Source of the DNA: Henriciella sp. AS95 | Lineage (GTDB): Bacteria > Pseudomonadota > Alphaproteobacteria > Caulobacterales > Hyphomonadaceae | Reading direction: 5' to 3' | Assembly: GCF_038900055.1 (NCBI RefSeq) | Contig: NZ_JBBMQM010000001.1 | Span: 2,976,001 to 3,040,000 of the forward strand | Length of the DNA stretch: 64,000 nt | Shown here: positions 8,391-17,773 of the stretch, in pieces | How the letters are laid out: the number at the start of each line of letters is the position of its first letter | Numbering within the stretch: position 1 is the first letter of the stretch | Notes under the pieces: model-generated | The model's input: the letters and a program-made list of their open reading frames with translations, nothing else | Database searches by the model: none | Told to the model about the DNA's origin: nothing | Translations under genes and position numbers: made by a program

Positions 8391-9691
8391 GTGCACCGGG
8401 GCTGATATTCGCGGCAGGCGATGACACGCTTGCGGTCACGAGGGGCGAGGAGTCCCACACGCGCGGTGCGATCCGGGCAGGCGCGGACGATCTGCGCGAT
8501 GCGCTGTCGGGTGCGGGCATCCGGCGGTTCCTCGTGCACAGCGATGAGTCAGCCCTGATCCTGCAAGCCATCCTGGCCGCGCAGGATTTCGGCGGCGATC
8601 TCTACATTGCCCATACCAGCCTCAGCGCCGACCAGATCGAAGCCCTGAGCGCAGAGCAAGGCGTCGAAGCCGTGGTAACAGCGCCCGGCGAATGGCGGGC
8701 CCGCGACGGCGTGAAACAGATCACGCCGGCTGGCCGCATCTTCATGATGACATCCGGCACGACGGGCATGCCCAAGATCGCCTCGCACAGCCTCGCCAGC
8801 CTGATCTCGAAGGCCCAGTCCGGCCAGAGACGTCGCCCGGAAGGCGGCGGCCGCTGGCTTCTGACCTATCAGCCGACCGGCTTCGCCGGCCTGCAGGTCA
8901 CGCTCACGGCGGCTCTGTGGGAGGGCCTCCTGATTACGCCGGTCGAGCGCACGATGAGCCAGTTCTACCAAGCCGCGAAGAAATGGCAGGCCACCCATGT
9001 CAGCGCGACACCCACCTTCTGGCGCTCCTTTCTGATGATGGCCGATCCATCAGAGCTCAACCTGCAGCAGATCACGCTCGGCGGAGAAGCGGCAGACCAG
9101 GCCACGCTGGACCGGATCGCAAAAGCCTTCGTCAAAACCCGCATGACGCACACCTATGCGTCGACCGAGGCCGGCATGGTCTACGCCGTTCATGATGGCC
9201 GCGAAGGCTTTCCGGCCGCCTGGCTCACCGAACCGCCAACCGGCGTCCAGCTGCGCATCGTCGACGGTTTCCTGCAGATCAAGACGCCAAACATGATGCG
9301 CGAATACGTCTCGAAACAGGACCAGCCCATGCTCGATGATGGCTGGCTGTCCACCGCAGACCTCGCCGTTGTCGAAGGCGACCGGGTCAAGGTTCTCGGG
9401 CGTGACGACAATACGATCAATGTCGCCGGCTCAAAGGTCTATCCCCTGCCGGTCGAGGCGATCATCCTGCAGCGGCCGAACGTGGTCGAGGCGCGCGTCT
9501 ACGGCGTCCCGAACCCAGTTTCAGGCGCGCTGGTCGCCGCCGATGTCGTGCTCCAGCCGGGAACGGAAGAGAAGGCCGCCAAGAAGGATATCCTCACCTC
9601 CTGCCGCGCCGCGCTGCCGGGATATTCAGTGCCGCGTGTCCTGAAATTCGTCGATGAAATCGCCGTTTCAGCCTCCAGCAAGAAAGGCTAA
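8387..9691 (+). CDS. AMP-forming acyl/ACP ligase (DltA-like)
   Basis: A 434-residue ANL-family adenylating enzyme, shorter than usual (~500). The P-loop is MMTSGTTGMPK (residues ~120-130), followed by YASTEAG near 258, the hinge region DGWLSTADLA and VLGRDDNTINVAG-x-KVYP. The C-terminus ends abruptly in SSKKG, where a longer GK-x-x-R motif normally supplies the catalytic lysine; one of K432/K433 could serve. The N-terminal ~100 residues are compact. It should activate a carboxylic acid as AMP ester and load it on the adjacent ACP. No DltA-like D-alanine specificity can be read, and the neighbouring SDR points to a hydroxy or keto acid instead (inference). Confidence 0.88.
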   Translation: MSAPGLIFAAGDDTLAVTRGEESHTRGAIRAGADDLRDALSGAGIRRFLVHSDESALILQAILAAQDFGGDLYIAHTSLSADQIEALSAEQGVEAVVTAPGEWRARDGVKQITPAGRIFMMTSGTTGMPKIASHSLASLISKAQSGQRRRPEGGGRWLLTYQPTGFAGLQVTLTAALWEGLLITPVERTMSQFYQAAKKWQATHVSATPTFWRSFLMMADPSELNLQQITLGGEAADQATLDRIAKAFVKTRMTHTYASTEAGMVYAVHDGREGFPAAWLTEPPTGVQLRIVDGFLQIKTPNMMREYVSKQDQPMLDDGWLSTADLAVVEGDRVKVLGRDDNTINVAGSKVYPLPVEAIILQRPNVVEARVYGVPNPVSGALVAADVVLQPGTEEKAAKKDILTSCRAALPGYSVPRVLKFVDEIAVSASSKKG

Positions 9692-10449
9692 TGGCCATGA
9701 CCCGCAAGCATGTCATCGTTACCGGAGGAAGCCGCGGGCTTGGCGCAGCCATGATCGAGGGCCTGCTGGCAGACGGTTATCGCGTCTCCACCTGTAGCCG
9801 CCGCAAGAGCGACAATATCGAAGCCCTGCTCAGCCATGCTGACTATGGTGACCGCTTCTTCTGGAAAGCCTGCGAAGTCGGCGAGGCAGACCAGGTCGAC
9901 GCCTTTGTCGAGGCCGCCAATGAGTGGTCCGGCTACGACGAATTGTGGGGGCTGGTCAACAATGCCGGCATCGCGCAGGCGGGTATTCTCGCATCCTTTC
10001 CCAATGTCGAAAGCGAGCGGATCATCAAGATCAACCTGCTTGGCGCGATTCAGGTGGCCCGCGCGGCCAGCAAGATCCTGCTCGAGCGCAAGCGCAAGAC
10101 AGAGGGCGGCCGGATCATCAATATCAGCTCGATCATCGGCACGCGCGGCTATAATGGCATGTCATCCTATTCTGCCTCCAAGGCTGGCATGGATGGTTTC
10201 AGCCGCGCCCTCGCGCGCGAACTCGGCCGTCGCCAGATCACCGTCAACAGCGTTGCGCCCGGCTATGTGGCCACCGAAATGTCGTCGACGCTGTCGCCGT
10301 CCCAGCTGAAACAGATCGTCAACCGCACGCCGCTCGGCCGCCTTGCCAGCGAGCAAGACATCCTCAACGCTGTCCGGTTTTTCCTCAGCGACGCATCGGC
10401 CATGGTGACGGGCCAGACTCTGCTCGTTGACGGCGGCATCAGCAGCTAG
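9691..10449 (+). CDS. SDR-family oxidoreductase (FabG-like)
   Basis: A 252-residue classical short-chain dehydrogenase. TGGSRGLG (residues 11-18) binds NAD(P)H, NNAG follows near residue 90, and the catalytic residues are S147, Y160 and K164 (YSASK). The C-terminal VDGG is typical of FabG relatives. Its ATG shares a base with the ligase stop (TAATG), so it belongs to the acylation operon. The likely role is to reduce a 3-oxoacyl group, perhaps while bound to the neighbouring ACP, giving a hydroxyacyl substituent. A sugar substrate is possible but less likely given the ACP. Confidence 0.9.
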   Translation: MAMTRKHVIVTGGSRGLGAAMIEGLLADGYRVSTCSRRKSDNIEALLSHADYGDRFFWKACEVGEADQVDAFVEAANEWSGYDELWGLVNNAGIAQAGILASFPNVESERIIKINLLGAIQVARAASKILLERKRKTEGGRIINISSIIGTRGYNGMSSYSASKAGMDGFSRALARELGRRQITVNSVAPGYVATEMSSTLSPSQLKQIVNRTPLGRLASEQDILNAVRFFLSDASAMVTGQTLLVDGGISS

Positions 10450-10473
10450 TCCAGGAAAGGGAGGGGACGGATC

Positions 10474-11847
10474 ATGCTTTCAGTTTTTATCTATCCGGCC
10501 TGCCTTCTCATGTTCGGCATCTGCCTGGTGGTCATCGAAGTGCTTCGCCGGCGCGGCGCCTCATACAATACGATTATCCTCAGCGGCGGCGTGCTCGGCG
10601 TCCTGACCCTTCTACTTCAGTACATGCCGCCGCCTGAATGGCTGATGGCCGACTTCAACAAGGCGTACTATCCGGCAGGCCAGGCGGCGATTGAAGACCA
10701 TGCCGCGCTGACAGACCTGTTGGCCAAAGGTGTCTATGGCTTCGTAAACCTGCCGATTGTCGCCTTCCTGTTTTCGCCCTTTGCGGTCATGCCCTTGCGG
10801 CTCGCCGACCTCATATTTCTTGGCCTCGGTGGCCTGTCCTGCATCCTGCTCTGGCGAGAGCTTGCGAGGTTTGCCCAGCTTGAGGCCCCCGAAAGCGCCC
10901 TTCTCCTGTTTCTGGCAATCGGCTCAGGCCCCGCCGCTTACGGCGTCGCCAATGGCAACACCTCTCAAATGGTCCTGATCCTGATCATCTGGGGCATCAT
11001 GGCATTCATGCGCGGCAAGGATCTGAGCGCAGGCGCCCTGTTCGCGCTGGCGGCCCTCGTCAAACCGGCCCTGATCGTGTTTGGCATCTTCACCCTCCTG
11101 CGAGGCCGCTGGAAAGTCACCGCTGCCGGCGCCGCCGTCTGTGCAGCCGCAACCCTGATGTCGATCGCCATCTTCGGCTGGCCCATGCATGAAATCTGGT
11201 TGCAGCAGACCATCCTGCCCGCGCTGGACGGGACGATCCTTGCGCACAATGTGCAGTCGATCTCCGGCGCGGTCGGGCGCGCTTTCGTCGGGCCTGAATG
11301 GCTGAATGACTGGAACCCGCATACCGTTCCGGCGACGGCTTCGCTGCTCGCAACCGGCCTGAAGCTCCTCACCGCGGCCATTATCGTTGCGAGTCTCGTT
11401 ATCCTCGCCCGGCGCAAGGCGCCCGCGCAAACCGCGCCGCTGGAGTTTTCCTTCGTCCTGATGGCGCTTCTGCTTCTGCCGAACCTGGCATGGAATCATT
11501 ATTTCGTGTGGGCTTTCATCCCTCTGGCGCTCTGCCTGAAGGCGATGCCACCGCTCATGTCCGCGCGCGGCGAGACACTGGCTGCCCTCCTCTCTGCCGC
11601 CCTGATCGCGCAGCCCGTCTTCATGTGGGAATCCTCATCCGCCTTGACCCAGGACATATTTGGCCGCGTTATCGTATCGCTGCCCTTCCTCGGCGCCGTC
11701 ATCCTGCTGGTGCTGATGGTTCGCCAGGTTTTGCGCTTGCGCCAGAGTGACGAAGTTTTAAACGCCGAAAAGCCGGTGACGAATACTGTTTCGCCGACAG
11801 CTCTGAGGCCCCCTTTACGTTGGAGACCAGGGACAAGAACAACCTGA
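10474..11847 (+). CDS. GT87-like (DUF2029) membrane glycosyltransferase
   Basis: A 457-residue polytopic protein with about 10 helices. It matches the GT87/DUF2029 pattern: an acidic loop DFNKAYYPAGQAA near residue 55, then GVANGNTSQ (~150) and a LVKPALIVFG helix (~195). Relatives are polyprenyl-phosphomannose-dependent alpha-mannosyltransferases. AAAGGGAGGGG precedes the ATG, 24 bases after the SDR gene, so it is likely the sixth gene of the operon. It could build the glycan that the MBOAT system acylates (inference). The tail after residue ~430 is polar and low in conserved features. Confidence 0.8.
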   Translation: MLSVFIYPACLLMFGICLVVIEVLRRRGASYNTIILSGGVLGVLTLLLQYMPPPEWLMADFNKAYYPAGQAAIEDHAALTDLLAKGVYGFVNLPIVAFLFSPFAVMPLRLADLIFLGLGGLSCILLWRELARFAQLEAPESALLLFLAIGSGPAAYGVANGNTSQMVLILIIWGIMAFMRGKDLSAGALFALAALVKPALIVFGIFTLLRGRWKVTAAGAAVCAAATLMSIAIFGWPMHEIWLQQTILPALDGTILAHNVQSISGAVGRAFVGPEWLNDWNPHTVPATASLLATGLKLLTAAIIVASLVILARRKAPAQTAPLEFSFVLMALLLLPNLAWNHYFVWAFIPLALCLKAMPPLMSARGETLAALLSAALIAQPVFMWESSSALTQDIFGRVIVSLPFLGAVILLVLMVRQVLRLRQSDEVLNAEKPVTNTVSPTALRPPLRWRPGTRTT

Positions 11848-11959
11848 CTCTTGATCGAGATTAACCGCAATAGACATTGCGAACATAGACAGCCCACACC
11901 CGTCACGCAGGCATGAGGTTTGCACGAAGGGTCAAAAGTTTTTCCGAGGAGCGTGGCCC

Positions 11960-13057
11960 ATGTCCGAGAACGGACCCACCGAAAAGAAAAAAGTACACTT
12001 TGCCTTTGTCGATCTGGTGCGGGGGATTCTCGCTGTCTACGTCGTCGTGTGCCATTGGTGTCTGTTCTCGAACTTTGACCTGTTCCCGTCGGCCTATCTG
12101 GCTGTCGATTACTTCTTCATGATGAGCGGGTTCGTGATCGCTTTTGCGTATCAGTCGAAGTTGCGGAACGGCTACAAGAAATCAGTCTTCCTCTACCAAC
12201 GCGTCCTCCGGCTTTATCCCTTCATCCTCGCAGGGGCGACTGTCGGATTTGCCTATGCCGCCGTGAAATCATTCGCTGCGCACGGATTTATCGATTTTGA
12301 GACTTGGCGCCTGTTCGCAATGAACGTGCTGATGATCCCGGAGTCGCTGTTTCTGACGGACTTTGCCTATCCATTGAACATACCCATGTGGTTCCTGTTC
12401 TTCATCGCCGTGTCATATGTGGCGTTCGCCTTCTTTCTGTATCGCGCGCCGACTTGGGCGATCTCGCTGTTCGCAGCGTTGATGGCGGCGCTCCTGTCAA
12501 CCTGGTTCATGGGCTTTTTCGGATCCAAACTCATGATCCCGAATGAGCTCATCTATGAGCTATCCAATTTCTGGCGCTGTGGATTTTCCATCTGCATCGG
12601 CATCCTGATCTTCCGGATCTATGGGTTCGTCGAACGGGTTCGTTTTCCAAAGGTCGCCATCATCATACTCGCCGCTCTGCCGATGCTGATCATGGCCACG
12701 CCGAGAGGTCTGATGCCCTGGTGGGGCTATCAGGCGCTTTTCGTGGGCACCTTCCCGCTCGCATTCGCCTGCGGCCTGAAAGTCGAACTGAAAGGGAAGT
12801 TCGCAAAGGTCGCAAAAACGGCGGGCGACTTTTCCCTGCCTCTCTACATTGCGCACATGCCGGTGCTGTTTTTCGCCGAGAGCGCCTTGTATGCGCTGGG
12901 CATTGAGGATCGCACCATACATTTGTGGCTCGGTTGGATCGTCGTTCCATCGACCTGCCTGATCGTGTTCATCGGCTATCGGATGATCACCCACTTCTTC
13001 CGCAAGGCCACAAATCTGGCGGCACCGGTGATCTTCAAATCACCGTCCCGGGGCTAG
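11960..13057 (+). CDS. Acyltransferase 3 family membrane protein (OafA-like)
   Basis: A 365-residue protein with about 10 helices. Features of acyltransferase-3 are DLVRGILAVYVVVCHW with the conserved His near residue 33, FFMMSGFVIAF and YQRVLRLYP. These enzymes O-acetylate or otherwise acylate surface sugars from acyl-CoA. It lies 112 bases after the GT87-like gene on the same strand. A second, CoA-type acylation route next to the ACP-dependent one implies that the glycan carries at least two acyl decorations (inference). It lacks the C-terminal SGNH domain of the larger OafA proteins. Confidence 0.88.
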   Translation: MSENGPTEKKKVHFAFVDLVRGILAVYVVVCHWCLFSNFDLFPSAYLAVDYFFMMSGFVIAFAYQSKLRNGYKKSVFLYQRVLRLYPFILAGATVGFAYAAVKSFAAHGFIDFETWRLFAMNVLMIPESLFLTDFAYPLNIPMWFLFFIAVSYVAFAFFLYRAPTWAISLFAALMAALLSTWFMGFFGSKLMIPNELIYELSNFWRCGFSICIGILIFRIYGFVERVRFPKVAIIILAALPMLIMATPRGLMPWWGYQALFVGTFPLAFACGLKVELKGKFAKVAKTAGDFSLPLYIAHMPVLFFAESALYALGIEDRTIHLWLGWIVVPSTCLIVFIGYRMITHFFRKATNLAAPVIFKSPSRG

Positions 13058-13114
13058 TGACAGGATCAGTCGGTCTCAACTTGGCTGGCCGTAGTGTTTA
13101 ACGCCGGCAGCCGG

Positions 13115-14293
13115 TCAGGACCGGTCCTGCGGCGAGCGCCCCCTTGCGGGGATACTGATCTCGACCTTGTAACCGTGCGGCTCGATCGGCCCGTGGCGAA
13201 ACCGGAAGTCCTCGCCATAGGCCGACTTCAGACGCTCCTCGACATTGAGCAAGCCAATGCCGCGTGTGGCATCGTCGGATGGTGATGTCTGCTTGCCGAC
13301 GCCGGGTCCATCATCCTCGATGACCATGACAAGTTCATCGCCGACACGCCGCGCATCCAGCGACGCTGTGATCGGCTCTGTCGTCTTGCTGACCGCGAAT
13401 TTCACGCTGTTCTCAAAGAGCGGCTGCAACAGCAGGCTCGGAATAACAGCGTCCCTGGCCGCATCTTCGACCTCAAGGCGCGTGTGTAACCTGTCGCCAA
13501 AGCGCACTTTCTCGATGCTGAGATACAGATCCAGCGTCTCCAGCTCATCGGCGAGCGTGTGCTGCATCTCATCAGAGTGATCGAGCGTGACGCGCAGATA
13601 GTCCCCGATCCGCGCCAGCATATCGGTCGCCCCGCCCGAATCGCCCTTGCGAACCTGCCAGGACACCGAATTCAGGGCGTTGAATAGGAAGTGCGGATTG
13701 AGCTGGTATTTCAGCATTCTGAGCTGTGCATCACGGAACTGCTTTTCAGCTTCCAGCCGGCGCAAGGTCTCACGCTGAGCCACCTCATTGGCCTTCAGAG
13801 CGGTGTTCTGCGCCTCGACGGCCAGCTGATGCTCGCGGATCCAGTGCTGGTAATATTTCAGGGCGTAGTAGCAGAACGTCCACGCGCCGAAGACAATCAC
13901 CGACGCAAACCACCAGCCGCCCCAATCGGCGAGCGGGATAGGCTCACCGGTCATCCATGTGAAGGAGTAAAGGCGAAGCAGGGTCCACACGATGGACGCT
14001 ATGATCACGCAGGCGCCATTCACCAGAATGCGCGGCACAAGCGGCCATTTCCACGTGCCGGACGCGACCCAGCGCAGCGGATGGCTGACAAAGATACCCA
14101 GCGCCGACTGCAGGATGGTATGCACGACGGGCGTCCACTGCCCGGGATTGTACCAGACCGTCAGACTGAGATAGCTGAGCAGCGCCATGGCCGACCAGCC
14201 AGCGATCTGGAACAGCCAGTATTGGCGGTTGGTCGGCTGCATGCCGAGACCAAGAGTCTTGAACATCCCGTCGGGAGCGTTGATAGCAGTCAT
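13115..14293 (-). CDS. LytS-type sensor histidine kinase
   Basis: A 392-residue kinase of the His_kinase/HATPase class. Four to five membrane helices fill residues ~10-145, followed by a coiled-coil-like helix (~150-195) and LNPHFLFNALNS with the phospho-acceptor H201. The ATPase domain has LLQPLFENSVKFA and DDGPGVG. No separate sensor domain is visible, so sensing is probably within the membrane. I place the start at ATG 14293, since the extension to 14404 adds a non-homologous-looking leader and runs into the divergent regulator gene. It pairs with the LytTR regulator next to it. A 14-bp palindrome, CAGGACCGGTCCTG, at its 3' end may aid termination. Confidence 0.9.
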   Translation of the reverse strand: MTAINAPDGMFKTLGLGMQPTNRQYWLFQIAGWSAMALLSYLSLTVWYNPGQWTPVVHTILQSALGIFVSHPLRWVASGTWKWPLVPRILVNGACVIIASIVWTLLRLYSFTWMTGEPIPLADWGGWWFASVIVFGAWTFCYYALKYYQHWIREHQLAVEAQNTALKANEVAQRETLRRLEAEKQFRDAQLRMLKYQLNPHFLFNALNSVSWQVRKGDSGGATDMLARIGDYLRVTLDHSDEMQHTLADELETLDLYLSIEKVRFGDRLHTRLEVEDAARDAVIPSLLLQPLFENSVKFAVSKTTEPITASLDARRVGDELVMVIEDDGPGVGKQTSPSDDATRGIGLLNVEERLKSAYGEDFRFRHGPIEPHGYKVEISIPARGRSPQDRS

Positions 14294-14391
14294 GGGCACA
14301 GTGACATGCAAAATGCCGTTTCGATCAACAGTTTGTTTTCCAAAAGCAGCTGTCTGGGGGCCCGGCCAGAGTGAAGAAAGCACGTTTGCGC

Positions 14392-15141
14392 ATGCTGAAA
14401 ACAATTGTCTGCGACGATGAACAGCCCGCTCTGGAGCTGATGGAAAGCATGCTTGGCGAGATCGACAGCGTCGAAATTGTTGGCGCCTACCTGTCCGTTC
14501 GCAAGGCCATCGAGCGGATCAATGCGGGCGGCGTGGACCTCGCCTTTCTCGACATCGAAATGCCGGACCTCAGCGGTATGGAAGCCACCGAAGCGATTAC
14601 GGCCGACCCGAAACCGCTGATCGTCTTCGCAACGGCGCACCCGGAATATGCGGTCGAAGCGTTCGGTATCGATGCCATCGATTACATCCTGAAACCGATC
14701 GATCCACACCGGGTCGGAAAGGCCGTTGAAAAGGCCGAGCGCCTGCGCCGGCTGATCGCCGTCAACGAAGCGGGCGAGAATGGCGCGATCGAAGCCGCAG
14801 AGATCGACGAGCCGGCGATGCTGCGGATCAAGGATGCCGGCCGGTACTATTTCATCCCGCGCGAGGACGTGGTCTGGATCGAGGCGGCCGGCGACTACTC
14901 CCTGCTCCACACGAGCGAAAAGGAAGCCGCCGTTCGCCGCGCGATCAAGCTGCTCGAAGATGAACTTCCCGGCGACCAGTTCGTGCGCGTGCATCGCTCA
15001 GCGATCATTTCCAGATCGCATATCCGGGAAATCCGCATGCTGCAGAAAGGCGAAGCCCAGATCCTCCTGACCGGCGACGTCAAGGTTCGCACCAGCCGCA
15101 GCTACAAGGATGTGATCCAGGCCCTGATCGACGAGCGCTGA
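14392..15141 (+). CDS. LytTR-family response regulator
   Basis: A 249-residue regulator. The receiver domain (1-120) has D8/D9, phosphorylation site D54 in FLDIEMPDLSG, T81 and K101 (DYILKPID). The C-terminal LytTR DNA-binding domain (~145-245) contains the IEAAGDYSLLHT and FVRVHRSAIIS patterns. It is divergent from its kinase with about 98 bases between starts. ATG 14392 fits the family N-terminus; GTG 14371 is possible. Target genes cannot be read here. The nearest downstream gene, GH3, is 136 bases away on the same strand, so control of the glucan locus is possible but unproven. Confidence 0.92.
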   Translation: MLKTIVCDDEQPALELMESMLGEIDSVEIVGAYLSVRKAIERINAGGVDLAFLDIEMPDLSGMEATEAITADPKPLIVFATAHPEYAVEAFGIDAIDYILKPIDPHRVGKAVEKAERLRRLIAVNEAGENGAIEAAEIDEPAMLRIKDAGRYYFIPREDVVWIEAAGDYSLLHTSEKEAAVRRAIKLLEDELPGDQFVRVHRSAIISRSHIREIRMLQKGEAQILLTGDVKVRTSRSYKDVIQALIDER

Positions 15142-15277
15142 GCCGGCCCGGCAGAGGTTCGCCGTCCCATTCATCGCAAGTTTCCGGCAATCCGGCGCAT
15201 GCCCTGTTGCCCCCGCCCAGCGCTTGACCCGATGATTGATGGCATAAGGGAAAATCCCAATGTCTCGGGAGGGAAGT

Positions 15278-17554
15278 GTGAAATTGATATCGCTGAGAAC
15301 CGGCGCGGCTGTCGTCGCCGCCTTCGTCATGTCATCCTGCGCCGCCGTCGCCAAAGAGCCAGCCAGCGTCGATGAACAGGTCGATGCGCTGATCGCGGAA
15401 ATGACAATCGGGGAAAAAGTCGGTCAGCTGACCCAGTTCTCCGATCTCGGCGACACGACCGGCCCTGCCCCGAATGATGATCTGCAACGCCGCCGCCGCG
15501 ATCTGGTCACCTCCGGCACGGTCGGCTCGATGCTGAACACGATCGGCCTCGAAGACATCCGCACCATCCAGGACTATGCCGTCAACGAGTCGCGCCTCGG
15601 CATCCCGGTGCTCTTCGGATATGACGTCGTCCACGGCTACAAGACCATCTTCCCGCTCCCGCTCGCCGAAGCTGCGAGCTGGGATCTCGAAATGATGGAA
15701 CAGACGGCCCGCATCGCCGCCGCCGAAGCTGCCGCTGATGGGCTCAACTGGACCTTCGCACCGATGGTGGACATCGGACGCGATGCCCGTTGGGGCCGGG
15801 TCATGGAAGGGGCCGGCGAAGACCCATATCTCGGCTCGAAGATCGCTGTGGCCCGTGTGCGCGGTTTCCAGGGCGATGATCTCTCAGACCCGCTCACCAT
15901 CGCCGCCACAGTAAAGCATCTGGCCGGCTATGGTTTTGCCGAAGCGGGCCGTGACTACAACACGGTGGATGTCGGCACGGTCACCGTACACAACATCATG
16001 CTGCCGCCCTTCAAGGCCGCGCTGGAACAGGCAGATGCCGCAACGGTGATGAACGCTTTCAACGTGCTGAACGGCGTCCCGGCAACCGGTGACCGCGCCC
16101 TGCAGCGCGACCTCGTCAAAGGCAAATGGGGCTTTGACGGCTTTATCGTATCGGACTGGGGCTCAGCCCTCGAAATGATCAATCACGGCTTTGCCGAGGA
16201 TGAGCGCGACGCGGCGCTCAAAGCCATCACCGCCGGGTCCGACATGGACATGGAAAGCTATGTCTATTTCAATCACCTCGCAGACCTCGTCGAAGCCGGC
16301 GACGTGCCGATGGACATGGTGGATGACGCGGTCCGCCGTATCCTCGAAGTGAAGTTCGATCTCGGCCTCTTCGACGATCCATACCTCTATATCGATGAAG
16401 GGCGCGCGCGTGAGACGCTGATGGCGCCGGAGCATCTCGACGCCGCTCGCCGCATGGCCGAACGCTCAATCGTGCTTCTGAAGAATGATGAAGACCTTCT
16501 GCCCCTGAAACAGGGCGAGAGCATCGCGCTCATCGGTGCGCTGGCCGCTGACAAGGACAGCCCCATCGGCAACTGGCGCGCCATGGGCGAGTCCGATTCG
16601 GCGGTCTCCCTCGTCGAAGGCTTTGAAGAGGCTGGCCTGTCCTTCACCTATGAAGAAGGCACGGCGCTCGAGATCGGCGACGCAGGATTTGCGAACGAAG
16701 TCATCGTCAACATGTATGACCGCAGCGGATTCGATGCCGCCGTGGCCGCGGCACAAACCGCCGACAAGGTCGTCATCGTGCTGGGCGAAGATGGCCTGCA
16801 GTCTGGCGAAGGCCGCAGCCGCGCCCATCTCGGTTTCCCCGGCCTGCAGCAAGAGCTGCTTGAGGCCGTCCAAGCGGCCAATGACAATGTCATCCTTGTC
16901 GTCATGAGTGGCCGCCCGCTCGTGCTCAGCTGGGCCGACGAGAACGTCCCGGCCATTGTTCAGGCCTGGCATCTCGGCAGCGAAAGCGGCCACGCCCTCA
17001 CCAACGTCCTGACCGGCGCGTATAATCCAAGCGGCAAGCTGCCGATGAGCTTTCCGCGCGCCGTCGGCCAGCTGCCGATCTATTACAACCACCTCAATAC
17101 CGGCCGTCCGGACGAAATCCCGGATGTCTTCTGGTCGCATTATATCGACGAAGACAACGCCCCGCTCTACCCGTTCGGGTACGGCCTCAGCTATACTGAT
17201 TTTGCCTATTCGAACCTGTCGGTCACCCCCACCAGCAATGGCGCGGCGGTCGAGGTGAGCGTCCAGAACACAGGCGATGTCGCGGGTGAGGAAGTCATGC
17301 AGCTCTACATCCGCGATCTCGCCGCCAGCGTGTCGCGTCCAGTCCGTGAACTGAAGGGCTTTAAGAAAGTCGCCCTTCAGCCGGGTGAAACCTATACGGC
17401 AAGCTTCTCGCTCGGCCCCGATGAACTCGGCTTCTACAACGGCGCCGGCGAATACCTCGTCGAACCTGGAAAATTCGAAGTGTTCGTAGGCGGATCATCT
17501 GCGGCGACGCTAACCGCTGAATTCGACCTTGAAACTGCAACCGCGATCGACTGA
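15278..17554 (+). CDS. GH3 beta-glucosidase, exported
   Basis: A 758-residue glycoside hydrolase family 3 enzyme of the BglX type. A signal peptide (MKLISLRTGAAVVAAFVMSSC) is followed by the TIM-barrel (~30-370) with nucleophile D293 in VSDWGS. The alpha/beta sandwich (~390-620) carries a likely acid/base E511 in SGEGRSR, and a fibronectin-III-like tail (~650-750) closes the protein. I chose GTG 15278 because GGGAGGGAA lies 6 bases upstream and the product then begins directly with a signal peptide. It removes glucose from beta-glucan oligosaccharides in the periplasm. With the GH16 and receptor genes downstream, a laminarin-type substrate is likely. Confidence 0.93.
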   Translation: MKLISLRTGAAVVAAFVMSSCAAVAKEPASVDEQVDALIAEMTIGEKVGQLTQFSDLGDTTGPAPNDDLQRRRRDLVTSGTVGSMLNTIGLEDIRTIQDYAVNESRLGIPVLFGYDVVHGYKTIFPLPLAEAASWDLEMMEQTARIAAAEAAADGLNWTFAPMVDIGRDARWGRVMEGAGEDPYLGSKIAVARVRGFQGDDLSDPLTIAATVKHLAGYGFAEAGRDYNTVDVGTVTVHNIMLPPFKAALEQADAATVMNAFNVLNGVPATGDRALQRDLVKGKWGFDGFIVSDWGSALEMINHGFAEDERDAALKAITAGSDMDMESYVYFNHLADLVEAGDVPMDMVDDAVRRILEVKFDLGLFDDPYLYIDEGRARETLMAPEHLDAARRMAERSIVLLKNDEDLLPLKQGESIALIGALAADKDSPIGNWRAMGESDSAVSLVEGFEEAGLSFTYEEGTALEIGDAGFANEVIVNMYDRSGFDAAVAAAQTADKVVIVLGEDGLQSGEGRSRAHLGFPGLQQELLEAVQAANDNVILVVMSGRPLVLSWADENVPAIVQAWHLGSESGHALTNVLTGAYNPSGKLPMSFPRAVGQLPIYYNHLNTGRPDEIPDVFWSHYIDEDNAPLYPFGYGLSYTDFAYSNLSVTPTSNGAAVEVSVQNTGDVAGEEVMQLYIRDLAASVSRPVRELKGFKKVALQPGETYTASFSLGPDELGFYNGAGEYLVEPGKFEVFVGGSSAATLTAEFDLETATAID

Positions 17555-17583
17555 CGAGTTTCCTCCCTCGCCGCGCGGTTCGG

Positions 17584-17620
17584 AAAGCTGCGACGAGTGC
17601 CCGCTCGTCGCAGCTTTTTT
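17584..17620 (+). terminator. Strong intrinsic terminator after GH3
   Basis: A 14-bp perfect stem (AAAGCTGCGACGAG with its complement) with a 6-base loop is followed directly by a T-run. It ends the GH3 transcript and separates it from GH16. Confidence 0.92.
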
Positions 17621-17773
17621 CGTTTCGATTTCGAACGTTGGCGGACAATCTTCGGCGATAACTTCCCATTTACCGCGCCAATCAACCCGTTCGCCGCACG
17701 GCCATTGTATGACAGGGCAGCTGCCAGCACGCTGCAATCAAGGGAGTCATCAGAACTCTGAAAGGGATAGGGA

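Noticed and set aside
15220-15260. TTGACC ... CATAAG as a promoter for the GH3 gene
   Set aside because: The spacing is 13-15 bases, too short for a convincing housekeeping promoter, so it was not listed.
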